In this document: piece after piece, positions 22,834 through 34,645 of the stretch
Layout of the letters: each line of letters begins with the position of its first letter
Numbering within the stretch: position 1 is the first letter of the stretch
Source: Myoxocephalus aenaeus
Taxonomy: Eukaryota; Chordata; Actinopteri; Perciformes; Cottidae
NCBI GenBank assembly: GCA_038501785.1
Contig: JBAMJR010000154.1
Coordinates: forward strand, 2,411,001-2,475,000
Length of the DNA: 64,000 nucleotides
Direction: 5' to 3'
Translations under genes and position numbers: made by a program
Notes under the pieces: model-generated
Database searches by the model: none
What the model saw: only the letters and a program-made list of their open reading frames with translations
Told to the model about the DNA's origin: nothing

Positions 22834-24264
22834 TTAGACTCCAGCTTTCATCTGGTTGTTGGGAGGGAGCGCCTTTCCCAGGTGGATCCCAACAGTCAGC
22901 CCATACTCCTTGGCAGCGTGTTGCTCATGGACCTCAGGCTTCAGCTGGAAACCCTTCTCCCCATCAAAGCAGTCAGAGGGAGTGAAGGAAAGGGGTTTTT
23001 CTTTCAGGACGCCTTGCAGTCGGGTACTCCAGCACTCCAACATGGCGCTGCGAGCCTCAGAGGGAACGTGAGACGGAGCCCAGAAGATCTGAGGGGCCAG
23101 AACCTGGAAGCCACAGTAGTGCAGGATGCCGTTCTGGGGAGAGAAACAGTTTAAAGTCAAATGTTGTGCTTTCAACAGCTCATTCAAGAATAAATCCTCC
23201 AAGTCTGTCCCTTCTAGACCTAGGAACCTAGCAAACTGAAGATGCCACATTCCCTCCTGAGATATGAAGGTTTCATTCTAAGGTCGTACATGAATGCCAT
23301 TAAATTCCCAAATCCTACATGCAGAATCTGTAATGCCCAGTTGAAGCAATATTCTGATGCAGTACCTGTAGTGGCCACAGTGTGACATTCATGTCTCCAT
23401 TGATACCATCTGCACTAAACATGGACTCCTGAGACCCAGTGGTGAAGGACAGCATGGCTTTCTTGTCCTGTGCAGAAAGAAAGCAAATTAGAAAATAGTC
23501 AAAGAACAGCATTATACTAATAATGCAAACTGCTTGATTTGAGCCTTTACCTTGAAGATTCCCTGGCTGTATCTCTTCTCTTGAGTGTAGGCGTAGCCCA
23601 GTGTGAGCACCCGGTCAATCCATCCCTTCATGATTGCAGGAACAGTGAACCAGTACATGGGGAACTGAGAAGTAGGACCAAGTGTTAGTATTGAGCATAG
23701 AGAGGCTCAACACGTACTACAGTCACCAAGCAGCTACCTGGAAGATGATGAGGTCTGCCTGAGTGAGTTTGCGTTGTTCCTCAGTGATGTCAGCACACAG
23801 CTTTCCTTCCTCCCATGCCAGTTTGGTCTCCTCTGCATAACGGAAGTGATCGGCATTCTTGACTTCTCCTGCAGAGAGAGCATTGCATTTAAACTCTGAA
23901 GTTCAATAAAAAGCTAAACTTCCCAATGCCAGGGAGATATTGATATACCGGTGATGTCCTCAGCAGTTGCAGTGGCTTTAAACTTCATGGCGTACAGGTC
24001 TGATACTTCTACTGTGCAGCCCTCAGCTGCTAAAGCGTTCACAGCAGCGTCTTTGGCTGCAGCGTTGAATGAGCCAGAGCTCTGGTGGGCATACACAATC
24101 AACACTTTCTTCACAGCTAAAAGAAGAATTAGAGAACGGAGATGAGCACACATCAGATCAGAAAGTTAGCAAGTGTATCACTATACAGTTTGAGATCCAA
24201 CATTACACACATACTGCTAAATCCCTCAGAAAATACAAGAACACATAGGAGATAACTCACCCAT
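22834..24264 (-). CDS. nqo1: NAD(P)H quinone dehydrogenase 1-like, array copy 5
   Basis: Exons in transcript order: 24264-24261, 24116-23949, 23868-23738, 23664-23551, 23467-23366 and 23133-22834, giving 819 nt and 272 aa. All splice sites are GT-AG and the frame is open. Family motifs and the Phe156/Asn162 state match the other copies. Copy-specific residues are MLECWSTRL (Gly to Cys) and HEQHAAKEYG in exon 6. A TATAAAA box lies on the minus strand at 24362-24356, and the CCAAT-type element follows near 24425. Its upstream flank is a shortened version of the copy 1 flank. Confidence 0.93.
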
Positions 24265-24469
24265 TCTGAAAACTGATGTCAACTGCTGTGCTTTACAGAT
24301 AGCTGGTGTGTTGACTGAGAGAGCAGGTCAGTCTGGAGCAACATTCAAGATGCTGTTTTATACACCACAAGACTCAACACACAGCCTTCTCACAGGTGCT
24401 GTCAAACAGCAATCAAGGTCATTAACCAATCACCTGTTCTCTCTCAGAACTGTCATCAGCATATCAACA

Positions 24470-25850
24470 TATCTTTTACTGAGATTGGACAGCATTTTTA
24501 AATGGGGAGTGGAATTTATCACTAAAAGCCAAGAACATGTAGGTTTGTATCAGTGTTCTTTTATTGGGACTCCATGCTTGACAGGTCGTGGTGGAGGTCT
24601 TGCCGTGGTCTGGAAGAATCTGCTTTCCTGTCAAATGCTCAGTGCCTTTTTTGCCTCTCTGCTGTGGAGCCTGTTGAAAGTCAATCCATTTTCCTACTTA
24701 AGTATAAAGAATCTGTCTTTCTACTTTTTACCACTGGATGTTGACAGTGCCCAGTATCTTTCCCAGTAAATATATTGTTTTTATGCCGTTCACGGTTTAA
24801 TCACAGTTTGTGAATATCTGCCAGAGCTTGGGGGGGAAAGTGAGTAATCACTATCCAGATGGTGAGTCATGAATTGTGGCTGTTTATTGGCAGGACAGAA
24901 TCACTGTAAAGCATGCAAACTGCAGCCTTTAACAGATTAATGTCACTGATCTAATCACTCGAATGACCAAAAGTAAACAGAGCACCAGGATTTACCGTGA
25001 TTCTCGTAGTGCACGCTCAGCACTGCTGCCTGACAGGGTTACACATTAAAAGTCATTCAAGTGGTTCATTAGCTGGAGGAAAGTATTGACCTTCAATAGT
25101 TTCTTTGAAACTACTATATGGCATTGTAGTTGTTGTGTTTTGTCAAGGGAAACATTTGTATGGTATGCTCACTACTATAACGACAAAATTAAATATATAA
25201 GCAAAATACTTTTTATAATCATATAATCTTCACGCCCACCTTTTCGTCTGTTGTGTCCTCGTCGGGATAATAAGTCACTTATTATATTTTGTCAGCCAAG
25301 TAGGGATTCCTGAGCCAACGCCCCTGAAGGCAGCGTGGTGAAGCGATGTTCACTGTACTGTGAAAGTGTCTAGCAGCAAAACACTGAGTTGCATTGTTAA
25401 TAGAGTGGATGACAGACCAACCTTGTGCATATCTATGTAATGTCACAGCAGAGGCATGCACCGAGATAAGAGTCACTGCGTCCAGAGTAAATTCTCTGAC
25501 TGAATGAAAGTCTTCCTCTTCATCAATAACATGTCTTACGCTCTCCACTGTCCATCAAATGCCCCTGAGGAGTTAGAAACAGGTGTCCTCTGTGAAGTCT
25601 GTCTCACTGAAATGACAGAAGGATGCAACACTTAAATTTCAACTTTCATCAAACATCATACAGGCATTTCTCTGCTACTCTCAGGTGTGAAACAAATCTA
25701 TCTACTTTTCCATTTAAGCTTCTCTACAATCAATTATATTTCGTAAATTATCTATTTACTGCCTCATCCTGCTCCTCTGGGAAGCTCTTCCTCCTACTTT
25801 TCAGTTGGGAATGTTGTAACGGCCTGAAAACAAAACAGAACTAAGTGCCA
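24470..25850. repeat. Duplicated upstream flank of copy 5 (paralogue of 6.2-10.5 kb)
   Basis: 24637-25080 matches about 7650-8095, and 25110-25850 matches about 9770-10475, with only scattered substitutions. The copy 1 segments 6300-7640 and 8100-9765 are missing here. An 88-codon minus-strand frame (25548-25282) is open in both copies, but the substitution pattern argues against a protein. Confidence 0.8.
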
Positions 25851-28085
25851 GGTGGGAAGTAAAGCTGTATACAGACTTGTTAAGGTTGTTTGTTATGTTG
25901 TCAATGAACAGAAGAGAAGGAGACATCTTAATTTAAATTATAGCACAGCTCTTATCTTTACTTTACCTTTGCAAAGTGCATGGCACAAACTTACCACGTT
26001 ATTTAATTTCCTTGAAAGAAGAGCTCTAATTAAACCACGAAAATATTTGTAATAATTTATTTAGTGTATTATTAGAAAAGTTATTGTTGTCATGGGTTGT
26101 ATGCTTGTCTGAAGAAAACGTTCACAATGTTTAGCTGACCAGCTGTGAAAAAAATTATTATTGATTCAACTAAAATAACGTTTTTCTGCTAACTTTATCA
26201 TTTGTTTTACATAATATTTGACTCCTGTATCTTACCTTTCCTTGCAATACCTTCAATGTGTTGCCAATAGCAGCACACCATCATCCTGTCCACCCAATTG
26301 AGACATTGGTCAGTCTGTGTTTTCTTCTTTGAATCAGATGCCTTTCATTTTAGTCCTATTTCCCAACTGACACCGTGTCGGGATGAAACTATTAAATGAG
26401 TCATGCATAGAACATGAACAGCTAACTAATATAACGGATCAATCATTGAAATTAGACATCAAGCAAACGTGACTTAACATTCCTGTCTCCAGCTTTTTAA
26501 ATGCAGGAATTTGTTACCTTTCTTTGTTTTGTATCATTGTTCAATGAGTACCTTTTTTTTCTTCCTTGATTGGCCAAAACAAGCAATGAGACTTTTGGTG
26601 TCTGAACTCATGATGTGCATTTATTTTGTGTTCTTTTATTTAAAAGACGTAAATGATTTCTTCGATGAATCACCAAAATAATCAACAATGTAAATAATTG
26701 TTTGTAGTTTGCTACTTGTGTCTGTTGTGTCTCACCTCTCTTCTTCTCTTGCACGAGCCCATGGTGATGAAGCTGATTGATTAGATGTCATCTGATTCCC
26801 AATCAGCAGAAACAATATATGACAGCAGATGGGAACCAGACAGATTGGAGCGCTGAGGGGTGGGACAAATTAAGATTAAACTTCTTCAGCTGGTTTACGC
26901 ATTTACACATTTTTCAATTACACAAGAGGGTTGCATGGCAAAGACATGATAGACGGTAAAAGTAATAGAAAAAAAGAGGAAGTAAGGAGGAACGGAAAGT
27001 TGGACGGAAACATGCAGTACTTATACAAACACAAACACAGGTGGTCAACACAAACCTTTTCAACACCAATTTACAGTCATCTAATCTGTTGATTACATCC
27101 AAAATAGGGTTCTTGCATGAAACAATCTTCCTAAATGTTGCATTCTCCTGAATAACGGCAGGAGAGCGGGGTTGGTTTTGGACAGAGAGACAGTTTGGAC
27201 AACGATGTGCCTCTGCTCATACTCCACCTCAGCCTCTTCACGTCCAACCTCAAACTAGAGACAATCTAACCATCCCTCCATTTGGTACTCATAGTTTTGA
27301 AATCTACAGGGTGTACATACATTTTTGGCTAATTTGTTACATTTCTTCTACCGTATTACTATTATTAATATATTGTTGGAAAGTTTATGATCTTTCACTT
27401 GATTCTATGTGTTAGTTTTCAGATTGTTTTGTTGGTAGCTAATCCAAAACATGTCTACTGTCCCTGGGATGGTTGGGACCGCTGTAGATCCAACACGTTA
27501 CAAATAAACAAAAAGCAGACCAAATCAAGACAAAGGCTTTTAGCAATTGAATAGGACCCACTGTGAAGTCACTGAGTGAATGTTTACTCAAAAGACAACC
27601 AGTCAGAGACCTTTTTGGGGGGCCAAATTCTATATCTCAATGGTATATCCAAATGTAAAAAAATGTCATATGTTTTCTTTTTCTCAAAGAAAATTGTGAC
27701 GAAGTGACATTGTTAATATACGGTGTTCAAAATTAGACTGCAGTCTTTTAATTTCAATCATGTTTTATTTTTTCCCAGAACACAGTGTCCCAAAATGCAC
27801 TACTTGTACATTTACAGTTTGCAGACACCTGACTATGTCGAGGGATCAAGTTGTTTTCATTAGTGTTCAAGTAATTGTGATTAATAGAATTTAATTTGTT
27901 CATGCAAAAGAATCCTCACCAACTTCACTCTCCTCAACACATCCGGATGGGTCCCTTTTTTTTTTTTACCGTGGCTGTTTTCACGTTTCTTTTTTTTATT
28001 AAAATGTACACATATGATGTTTGCAGGACATTTTTCCCTAACGTTCACAGAATGTTCGTGGGACGTTTATTTCCTAAAAACTGAA
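25850..28085. other. Intergenic region
   Basis: I see nothing coding or recognisably repetitive beyond short A/T-rich runs. The open frames are short and isolated. Confidence 0.5.
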
Positions 28086-29040
28086 CCACAATATCAGAAT
28101 ATATTCTTCTGTGACGGACAAACAAATTATGTATAATAAAAGGCACGAAGCTGAGTAGCCCTTACTCTGTGTCCATTTTCTTGCTTGGATACATAAACTG
28201 TTTTGATATCCAGCCCTCTTACTCTCATCCTCCTTCTCCAAACCCTGTAACCCCATCAGCACTGGACCCATTAAAGTACTGCAAATGGCAAATAATGTGC
28301 TCTGGTGAAATTAACAGCTAATGACCAAACCGAATGTTTTTCACTGTGATTTACAGCTATCTGTAATCTTCTATTTCATTGAGCTTTTAATACTCATTAC
28401 CAGCCAAATCGTCATAGATACGACACAATTGTTCTTCAGACAAAGGATGCAATGAGCTCTCACTGTTTCACTGTGGATTTTTTTAATGAACAAAATAGGT
28501 GGAGGCAATTTTTGTTTTGACGATAAGACTAAGCCTGCACTTTTTTTTCTATTTAGATACAGGTGCTCACTTGACCTTATACTAACAAGATCCAGGGAGA
28601 AATATGACGTCATTGGATGGAGTGTCACATCTAGTGGACTATAATCAATTTACGTTCATCGACAACAAGGCTGATAATACGTTCAGTGGGTTGTAACCTT
28701 TATAATGAAACGTGCTGCGCCTCAACACAGCTAATCTGTGCGCACGCCGGAATGAGGATGAAAGCTGAAAGTGAAAGCTGGAGGTTTAACAACACCATGC
28801 GTTATCCTGCTGTGTCGTCACTTCTTCTTTTTTCACCTTAGATCAGGATGTTTTATCTTGTGGGCAGCCGGGCAAGGTTTGATGGGAGAAACGGGCAGAT
28901 CAACAAGCCAGACTGTCTGAAGGATGTGATGCACCTGACAATATGACGGACAGGGAGGAGGACAGGAGGGACTGCGGAGGTTTCTTCACCCAATTACGGT
29001 TACCAGCATTTTCACTCGACTCAACATCATAAAAAATTGA
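28085..29040. repeat. Gene-less remnant of the array unit
   Basis: 28090-28500 is a diverged copy of 13880-14190 (the 3' side of copy 2). 28800-29040 is a diverged copy of 16640-16860 (the 5' side of the copy 2 unit). The 300 bp between them contain no quinone reductase exon. The two flanks that bracket a gene at 14-16 kb are therefore nearly adjacent here. Confidence 0.65.
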
Positions 29041-29991
29041 AGAAAAACAGCATGGAGGCTGGTGGGAAGATAACTTTACGTGCTGCTGCTGCAGTGACTC
29101 TTCATTGGGTTTGGGATGCTGCTTTTTTATGTGAGGCTCTTGAGACAGTTGGCTCTGTTGTTTTTTAATGTGCAAGGTAAGTTAAAATGGCATGTACTTA
29201 GCCTGCACTTTGCTCTGCAGCGCAGTTCCAGAGGTTGGAGCTGTTCGTATAGACTCAGCTAGTTGCAAGCTTGAAATATTCTGAGTAATTAAAACAAAAA
29301 ACGAATATATATTTAAAGACGGAAACCCTACCTTTAAAGTACTCCTGCTGCGCCAAAACCGAAAGTGAATCTGCTAAGAATCGCAGCGCTAAAAGAAAGA
29401 TATTTTGAGTTGACAATGTGTTTAAAAAATATATATTTGCCTTAAACAAATACGGAAAAGTAAAGTTCACATGTCAGAATATGATCTGATGCTTTTCGAT
29501 TCTTCAATTGTCTTGAAATTAAAAGAATGGAAGTTCAATACTCGTTATCTTACTAAATGGCTTCATAAATCGCGTTTGTTTTTGTAGTCTTATTGTTTCA
29601 GTACCTTGGACAGCACCGGTCTCTGCAAGCATCAAATGTGTAGATCCTCCACTAGGGGATACCATGAGTCCCTCATATCTAACACAATATATTCAAAAAT
29701 ATAATATATCATAATGTTGTTGATCATAGTTTGTAGTTAATCTGAATCTAGTAGTATGTTTGTTTCTGAACTGAAATATAAAGTAGCAGAAAATGGAAAC
29801 AGTCAAATAAATTACAAACTCCAAATTGTACTTGACTCTCAACTCGATGCATTACATGTATGCATTGACAAAGAGCACGCACGTTTTTCTGTCTGAAATA
29901 ACCCTCAATGCCTAATATTTGGACATTGTATTTGTCTCAGTTCCTGGCTGGCAATTAGTCGTTGAAATCGAATCTCTAGATGTCATTTCTA
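29041..29991. other. Region upstream of nhlh2 and the Tc1 element
   Basis: No coding gene is recognised. A donor-like AAG|GTAAGT occurs at 29177 and could end a 5' untranslated exon of nhlh2, but nothing else supports it. The DNA just left of the transposon (to 29991) is the displaced part of the nhlh2 intron. Confidence 0.4.
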
Positions 29992-31212
29992 CACTCACCT
30001 AAAGGATTATTAGGAACACCATACTAATGCTGTGTTTAACCCCCTTTCGCCTTCAAAACTGCCTTAATTCTACGTGGCATTGATTCAACAAGGTGCTGAA
30101 AGCATTCTTTAGAAATGTTGGCCCATATTGATAGGATACCATCTTGCAGTTGATGGAGATTTGTGGGATGCACATCCAGGGCACGAAGCTCCCGTTCCAC
30201 CACATCCCAAAGATGCTCTATTGGGTTGAGATCTGGTGACTGTGGGGGCCATTTTAGTACAGTGAACTCATTGTCATGTTCAAGAAACCAATTTGAAATG
30301 ATTCGAGCTTTGTGACATGGTGCATTATCCTGCTGGAAGTAGCCATCAGAGGATGGGTACATGGTGGCCATAAAGGGATGGACATGGTCAGAAACAATGC
30401 TCAGGTAGGCCGTGGCATTTAAACGATGCCCAATTGGCACTAAGGGGCCTAAAGTGTGCCAAGAAAACATCCCCCACACCATTACACCACCACCACCAGC
30501 CTGCACAGTGGTAACAAGGCATGATGGATCCATGATCTCATTCTGTTTACGCCAAATTCTGACTCTACCATCTGAATGGCTCAACAGAAATCGAGACTCA
30601 TCAGACCAGGCAACATTTTTCCAGTCTTCAACTGTCCAATTTTGGTGAGCTCTTGCAAATTGTAGCCTCTTTTTCCTATTTGTAGTGGAGATGAGTGGTA
30701 CCCGGTGGGGTCTTCTGCTGTTGTAGCCCATCCGCCTCAAGGTTGTGCGTGTTGTGGCTTCACAAATGCTTTGCTGCATACTTCGGTTGTAACGAGTGGT
30801 TATTTCAGTCAAAGTTGCTCTTCTATCAGCTTGAATCAGTCGGCCCATTCTCCTCTGACCTCTAGCATCAACAAGGCATTCTCGCCCACAGGACTGCCGC
30901 ATACTGGATGTTTTTCCTTTTTCACACCATTCTTTGTAAACCCTAGAAATGGTTGTGCGTGAAAATCCCAGTAACTGAGCAGATTGTGAAATACTCAGAC
31001 CGGCCCGTCTGGCACCAACAACCATGCCACGCTCAAAATTGTTTAAATCACCTTTCTTTCCCATTCTGACATTCAGTTTGGAGTTCAGGAGATTGTCTTG
31101 ACCGGGACCACACCCCTAAATGTATTGAAGCAACTGCCATGTGATTGGTTGATTAGATAATTGCATTAATGAGAAATTTAACAGGTGTTCCTAATAATCC
31201 TTTAGGTGAGTG
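29992..31212 (-). mobile_element. Intact Tc1/mariner transposon
   Basis: The terminal inverted repeats are 29 bp and perfect, starting CACTCACCTAAAGGATTATT. They are flanked by a TA dinucleotide on each side (29990-29991 and 31213-31214), the Tc1/mariner target site. Total length is 1221 bp with one uninterrupted transposase frame on the minus strand. Perfect repeats and an open frame suggest recent insertion. Confidence 0.96.
30036..31064 (-). CDS. Tc1/mariner transposase (DD36E spacing)
   Basis: 342 aa, the normal length for Tc1-type transposases. The N-terminal paired-like helix-turn-helix region includes GLSISQSAQLLGFSRTTISRV, split over residues about 22-42. The catalytic DDE triad is visible: Asp in WSDESRF, Asp in QQDNAPCH and Glu in LNPIEHLWD. 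I count 36 residues between the second Asp and the Glu. The Tc1/Sleeping Beauty group has 34, so this fits the DD36E (Incomer-type) class. A glycine-rich AGGGGVMVWG motif lies between the two Asp residues. No stops or shifts are present, so it may encode an active enzyme that cuts and reinserts the element at TA sites. Confidence 0.95.
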   Translation of the reverse strand: MGKKGDLNNFERGMVVGARRAGLSISQSAQLLGFSRTTISRVYKEWCEKGKTSSMRQSCGRECLVDARGQRRMGRLIQADRRATLTEITTRYNRSMQQSICEATTRTTLRRMGYNSRRPHRVPLISTTNRKKRLQFARAHQNWTVEDWKNVAWSDESRFLLSHSDGRVRIWRKQNEIMDPSCLVTTVQAGGGGVMVWGMFSWHTLGPLVPIGHRLNATAYLSIVSDHVHPFMATMYPSSDGYFQQDNAPCHKARIISNWFLEHDNEFTVLKWPPQSPDLNPIEHLWDVVERELRALDVHPTNLHQLQDGILSIWANISKECFQHLVESMPRRIKAVLKAKGG

Positions 31213-31260
31213 TATTTCTACTTTTCTTCAGGATCCTTCCAGTCTGAGGACAGAAGCAGG

Positions 31261-31632
31261 ATGCTTCGTCCTGACCAGCCCGAGTCCAACCTGCCCTGGG
31301 GACAAACGGACACGGTGACCCTTCTGAACACGTTAAATGTGCAGTGTGGGTCCGTGCCAGCCGATTCCGAGGACGGTAACGGGAAGGCGGGCTCCGCGCA
31401 CGTGCCCGCCCTCAGCAGGGAGGAGAAGAGGCGGAAGAGGCGCGCGACCGCTAAGTATCGATCTGCGCACGCCACCAGGGAGCGCGTCCGCGTGGTGTCT
31501 TTCAACGTGGCCTTTGCAGAACTGAGAAAGCTGCTCCCAACACTCCCACCGGACAAGAAGTTGTCCAAGATTGAGATCCTGCAACTTGCAATTTGTTACA
31601 TCTCCTACCTCAACCACGTGCTGGATGTTTAG
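31261..31632 (+). CDS. nhlh2: Helix-loop-helix transcription factor NHLH2 (NSCL-2)
   Basis: 123 aa in one coding exon. Human NHLH2 is 135 aa. NHLH2 is a nuclear neuronal bHLH factor that binds E-boxes as a dimer. Residues about 52-65 (SREEKRRKRRATAK) and the basic region KYRSAHATRER lead into helix 1, the loop LLPTLPPDKKL and helix 2, ending LNHVLDV exactly as in vertebrate NHLH proteins. An acceptor (TTTTCTTCAG) at 31222-31231 precedes 29 nt of 5' leader, and the ATG at 31261 is the first in-frame Met of the exon. The family is nearly invariant, yet Val79, Ser80, Val83 and Gln108 differ from human. Paralogue choice (2, not 1) rests on the neighbours vangl1 and casq2. A possible AATAAA is at 33473-33478. 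Confidence 0.93.
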   Translation: MLRPDQPESNLPWGQTDTVTLLNTLNVQCGSVPADSEDGNGKAGSAHVPALSREEKRRKRRATAKYRSAHATRERVRVVSFNVAFAELRKLLPTLPPDKKLSKIEILQLAICYISYLNHVLDV

Positions 31633-34500
31633 GAGGACCAACAGGACTGAGGCAGGACTTCTGGATATTGATAGCAGTAGATTTGAGGAATGCCCTGGGG
31701 TTATAAGGTCACATTAAACTAATGGCACACGGTAAACTGCCATGCATCTTACATCACATTCATATTTCATCATGGGAAATAGTTGCCGGACTACAGGCTT
31801 ACTGTCATCAACAGGATGAAAAGAGTGGACATATTTTGAAAGGTGCTGCATATTATATTTGTTAGCCAAACTAAAACATTGCAATGCTTGACCCTAAATT
31901 TGTTGCCAGTTATGTGACTTTTCTGTGTGCACCAATTTGTAAATATATTTATTTCAGTTACACAAAAAATAGTCTACTGGACGTTTGTGTGCTTTTGAAA
32001 TTCAGTTTAATTAAATGAAACTGGGACAGCCTAAAAATATAAAAGAGACCGGTTTGATGCTGTTTATAGTCATCTTACAATACTTCTGAACCCAGAATAT
32101 TCCTATTTGAAGGCCTTATTATTAGATTTCATTTTCCAAGCTTGTTTTGTAGTTCTATTCATTTCAAGTGAAGCCATAAAGGGAAGCTATTGCATAAGCT
32201 GTTCCTCTACCACATTGGTGAAGTCTTGGTATTTGTTGGGGTTTCATGTGTTTCTCCAGACAAACCCAAAAAAAAAACATATTGCAGCCATCCGTCTCCT
32301 TCCTCTCTGGACACACACGCACATAAGTGGACATACATCAAAAGTATGTGCATGAGTAAGGTGAATGTATACCAACATAAGAGAGCTAACTGTTGGCTCA
32401 CTGTTTTGGGATGAATGCCAACATGATTTGATTAAGATGAATTTTTGTAACTAACCCAAAATATCAAATATCAAAGCAAAGCAGTCTGTTACACTATCAT
32501 GTGTGGTTCCTCTGAGTGTTTTTTTTTACATTATGCCCTGCTTTGCAAATTCCCAAAATATGGCTTTTATATTTTCTTTCGAGATCAGGCAATGGATACA
32601 AACTCTAGCACGTCCCTTTGACTTTTCTCTCCATTAGTCAGAAGCCGTCGGTGCTCCCTCTCTCATCCCTTTATGCGAGTCTCTGCGGTGTAATGTGGCC
32701 CAGGGGGTTGAGGTATTGTTCATGTCCACTCCAGCAGTAAGAGTGACAGCCCTTTGTCTGCACACTGCACAGTCCACACACTACACACTCTACACACGGA
32801 TACAATAGATATGTTGGGAGGAGAGGAGGACAGGCCAAGCCTAACATCAGATTTTAAGATAAATGAGGCAGTGGACGCTGTACAGGCCATTCATAGATGG
32901 TTATTCATATTCTGTGTAGTTTTGGCCAAAGTGGGTCAAATACTAAAACTAGGAAAGAACTGTAAGCTATTTAAGTCTGCATACAGCTCGAACACACGCC
33001 ACCGACTGTTTGGAAGGAGCAGCACTGCCCTCTGATGGAGATAGGGGGAGATTTAACTGTTAAAAGTTAATTCTCTATATTTTAAAGAAAAACTTGCACA
33101 GGTTGTCTTTGAATGGGCCTTCAAATGTATTTCAGACAATTGTAGGGGCATGTTTACCTTTATACCTGTAACCGCCAAGTTGTGTGTTTTGTTTATGTCT
33201 TGAGCCATTGAAAACACTGCTTTTTTTGCATTTAGTAGCTGTTCTGGAGCTTTCGATCACATCACATGAGATTCGTCAGCAGATGGAGTTCAGTTGTTAT
33301 GAAATTGTAGTTGTTCAAACGCCCGTATTGTTCATATTATCTAATTAAAAGTGTGCATAATAATGGTGATTTGATCTGTTAAAGATTGAATATCAGCAAA
33401 AGCTCTATAGAACAGTTACTAAGTGGACAGTGGGGTGAGATTATTTTGTCAGCTGCAGTCATGAATGTCAAGAATAAACTTGCTGTATAAGCTGCTGTAT
33501 TTGCTTATCACTGATATTAATCATGTTGTTGTTTTTTGTTTTTTACAAACACCACCATCTTACCAGCTGTTACCACTATGGATTTCTGTTGCTCTTTTTA
33601 TACAGTGAAAACTGCCTCTTTCCTTCACATTATGTCTCTGTTGGCTGCAGGGCTGAAATGTCCTTAAGTAGCCAATATATGGAATTTGTGGCATATTTAT
33701 GCCCTCCACAATCTCTCTGTTTCTGACAAATGCGCCGCTGTAAAGTGTTTGACACCAACACTTCTATGAATTATATTTCTGGGATGACATTTATCCGGTG
33801 TGTATATAAGCACATGCATGCAGGACTTTCCTTTCAAGACAGGGCCTCAAGATCAGGCATTGAAGCTGGACCCAAGGCCTTTATCACGTCAGACACTGCT
33901 TTAGTCATGCAAACACACCTTTTCCCAAATAATTTACAATCCCCACAAAATAGATACAATACAGTGAACCTGATGATCTTAGATATATTGGAGCACTCGT
34001 AACACAGTGCAATACAAATATGTTCAATACAATTATGTTTTTAGTTTTGTTTAGCTTTTTCTTTTTTACAGAGAAAGTTCAATGAAGCACCTACAAACTA
34101 AAACAAATTGCATCTACTTGTTCTCCCTCATTGAATATGCAACTTTCAGAAGTTTCACAGCTGGGTACAAGATGTCTCCTACTAAACTGAAAAGTAAACG
34201 CTCAACGTATACGAACTGTGGTTTCATGTTTCCACATCAAACTTTATTGGACCACATTGGCCTCCGCAGTAGATATGAGGCACACATGCATCATTCTGTG
34301 TGAAGCTCAAACGGAAGAAACCCACATTTTTTAAAAGAGGGTGGTTTATTATTTAATTCACAGGGAACACTTCCTGCTTGTAGGTCGAAGTCTGTCGTAA
34401 AGGACGACCTCTTGTGGGCTACAGCTGAAAATACTGGTTTGCGTGCACTTGAAGTGTGCGGTACCTCCATGCTGCCTCCCTCTCTGGTACTGCTAACCAC
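31633..34500. other. nhlh2 3' region and intergenic DNA
   Basis: Probably begins with a long 3' untranslated region, with AATAAA at 33473-33478 as a candidate end. No other gene is recognised. Small open frames here are unsupported. Confidence 0.5.
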
Positions 34501-34645
34501 AATGGTCAGGACCGTATGAGGGAGCTGCCCCTGTCAGTGCAGCACAGACGCGCCTCAGCAGCAGCAGCGCAGAGCGCCACATTCACCGGGACACTGATAC
34601 CGAGACGCCAGAGAGGAATATGGCACGCGTCTGACACACAAAAAG
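34500..34645 (+). other. vangl1: Candidate 5' untranslated exon of vangl1
   Basis: A CpG-richer stretch with GCAGCAGCAGCGCAGAGCGCC ends at AAAAAG|GTAGGT (donor at 34646). It lies 4.8 kb upstream of the second leader segment. This is an inference from base composition, the donor site and position. The transcription start is unknown. Confidence 0.35.

Noticed and set aside
29040..29176. Possible nhlh2 non-coding exon ending at the GTAAGT at 29177
   Set aside because: Only a donor-like sequence supports it. No promoter signal or conserved leader could be seen, so it is mentioned only as a possibility.
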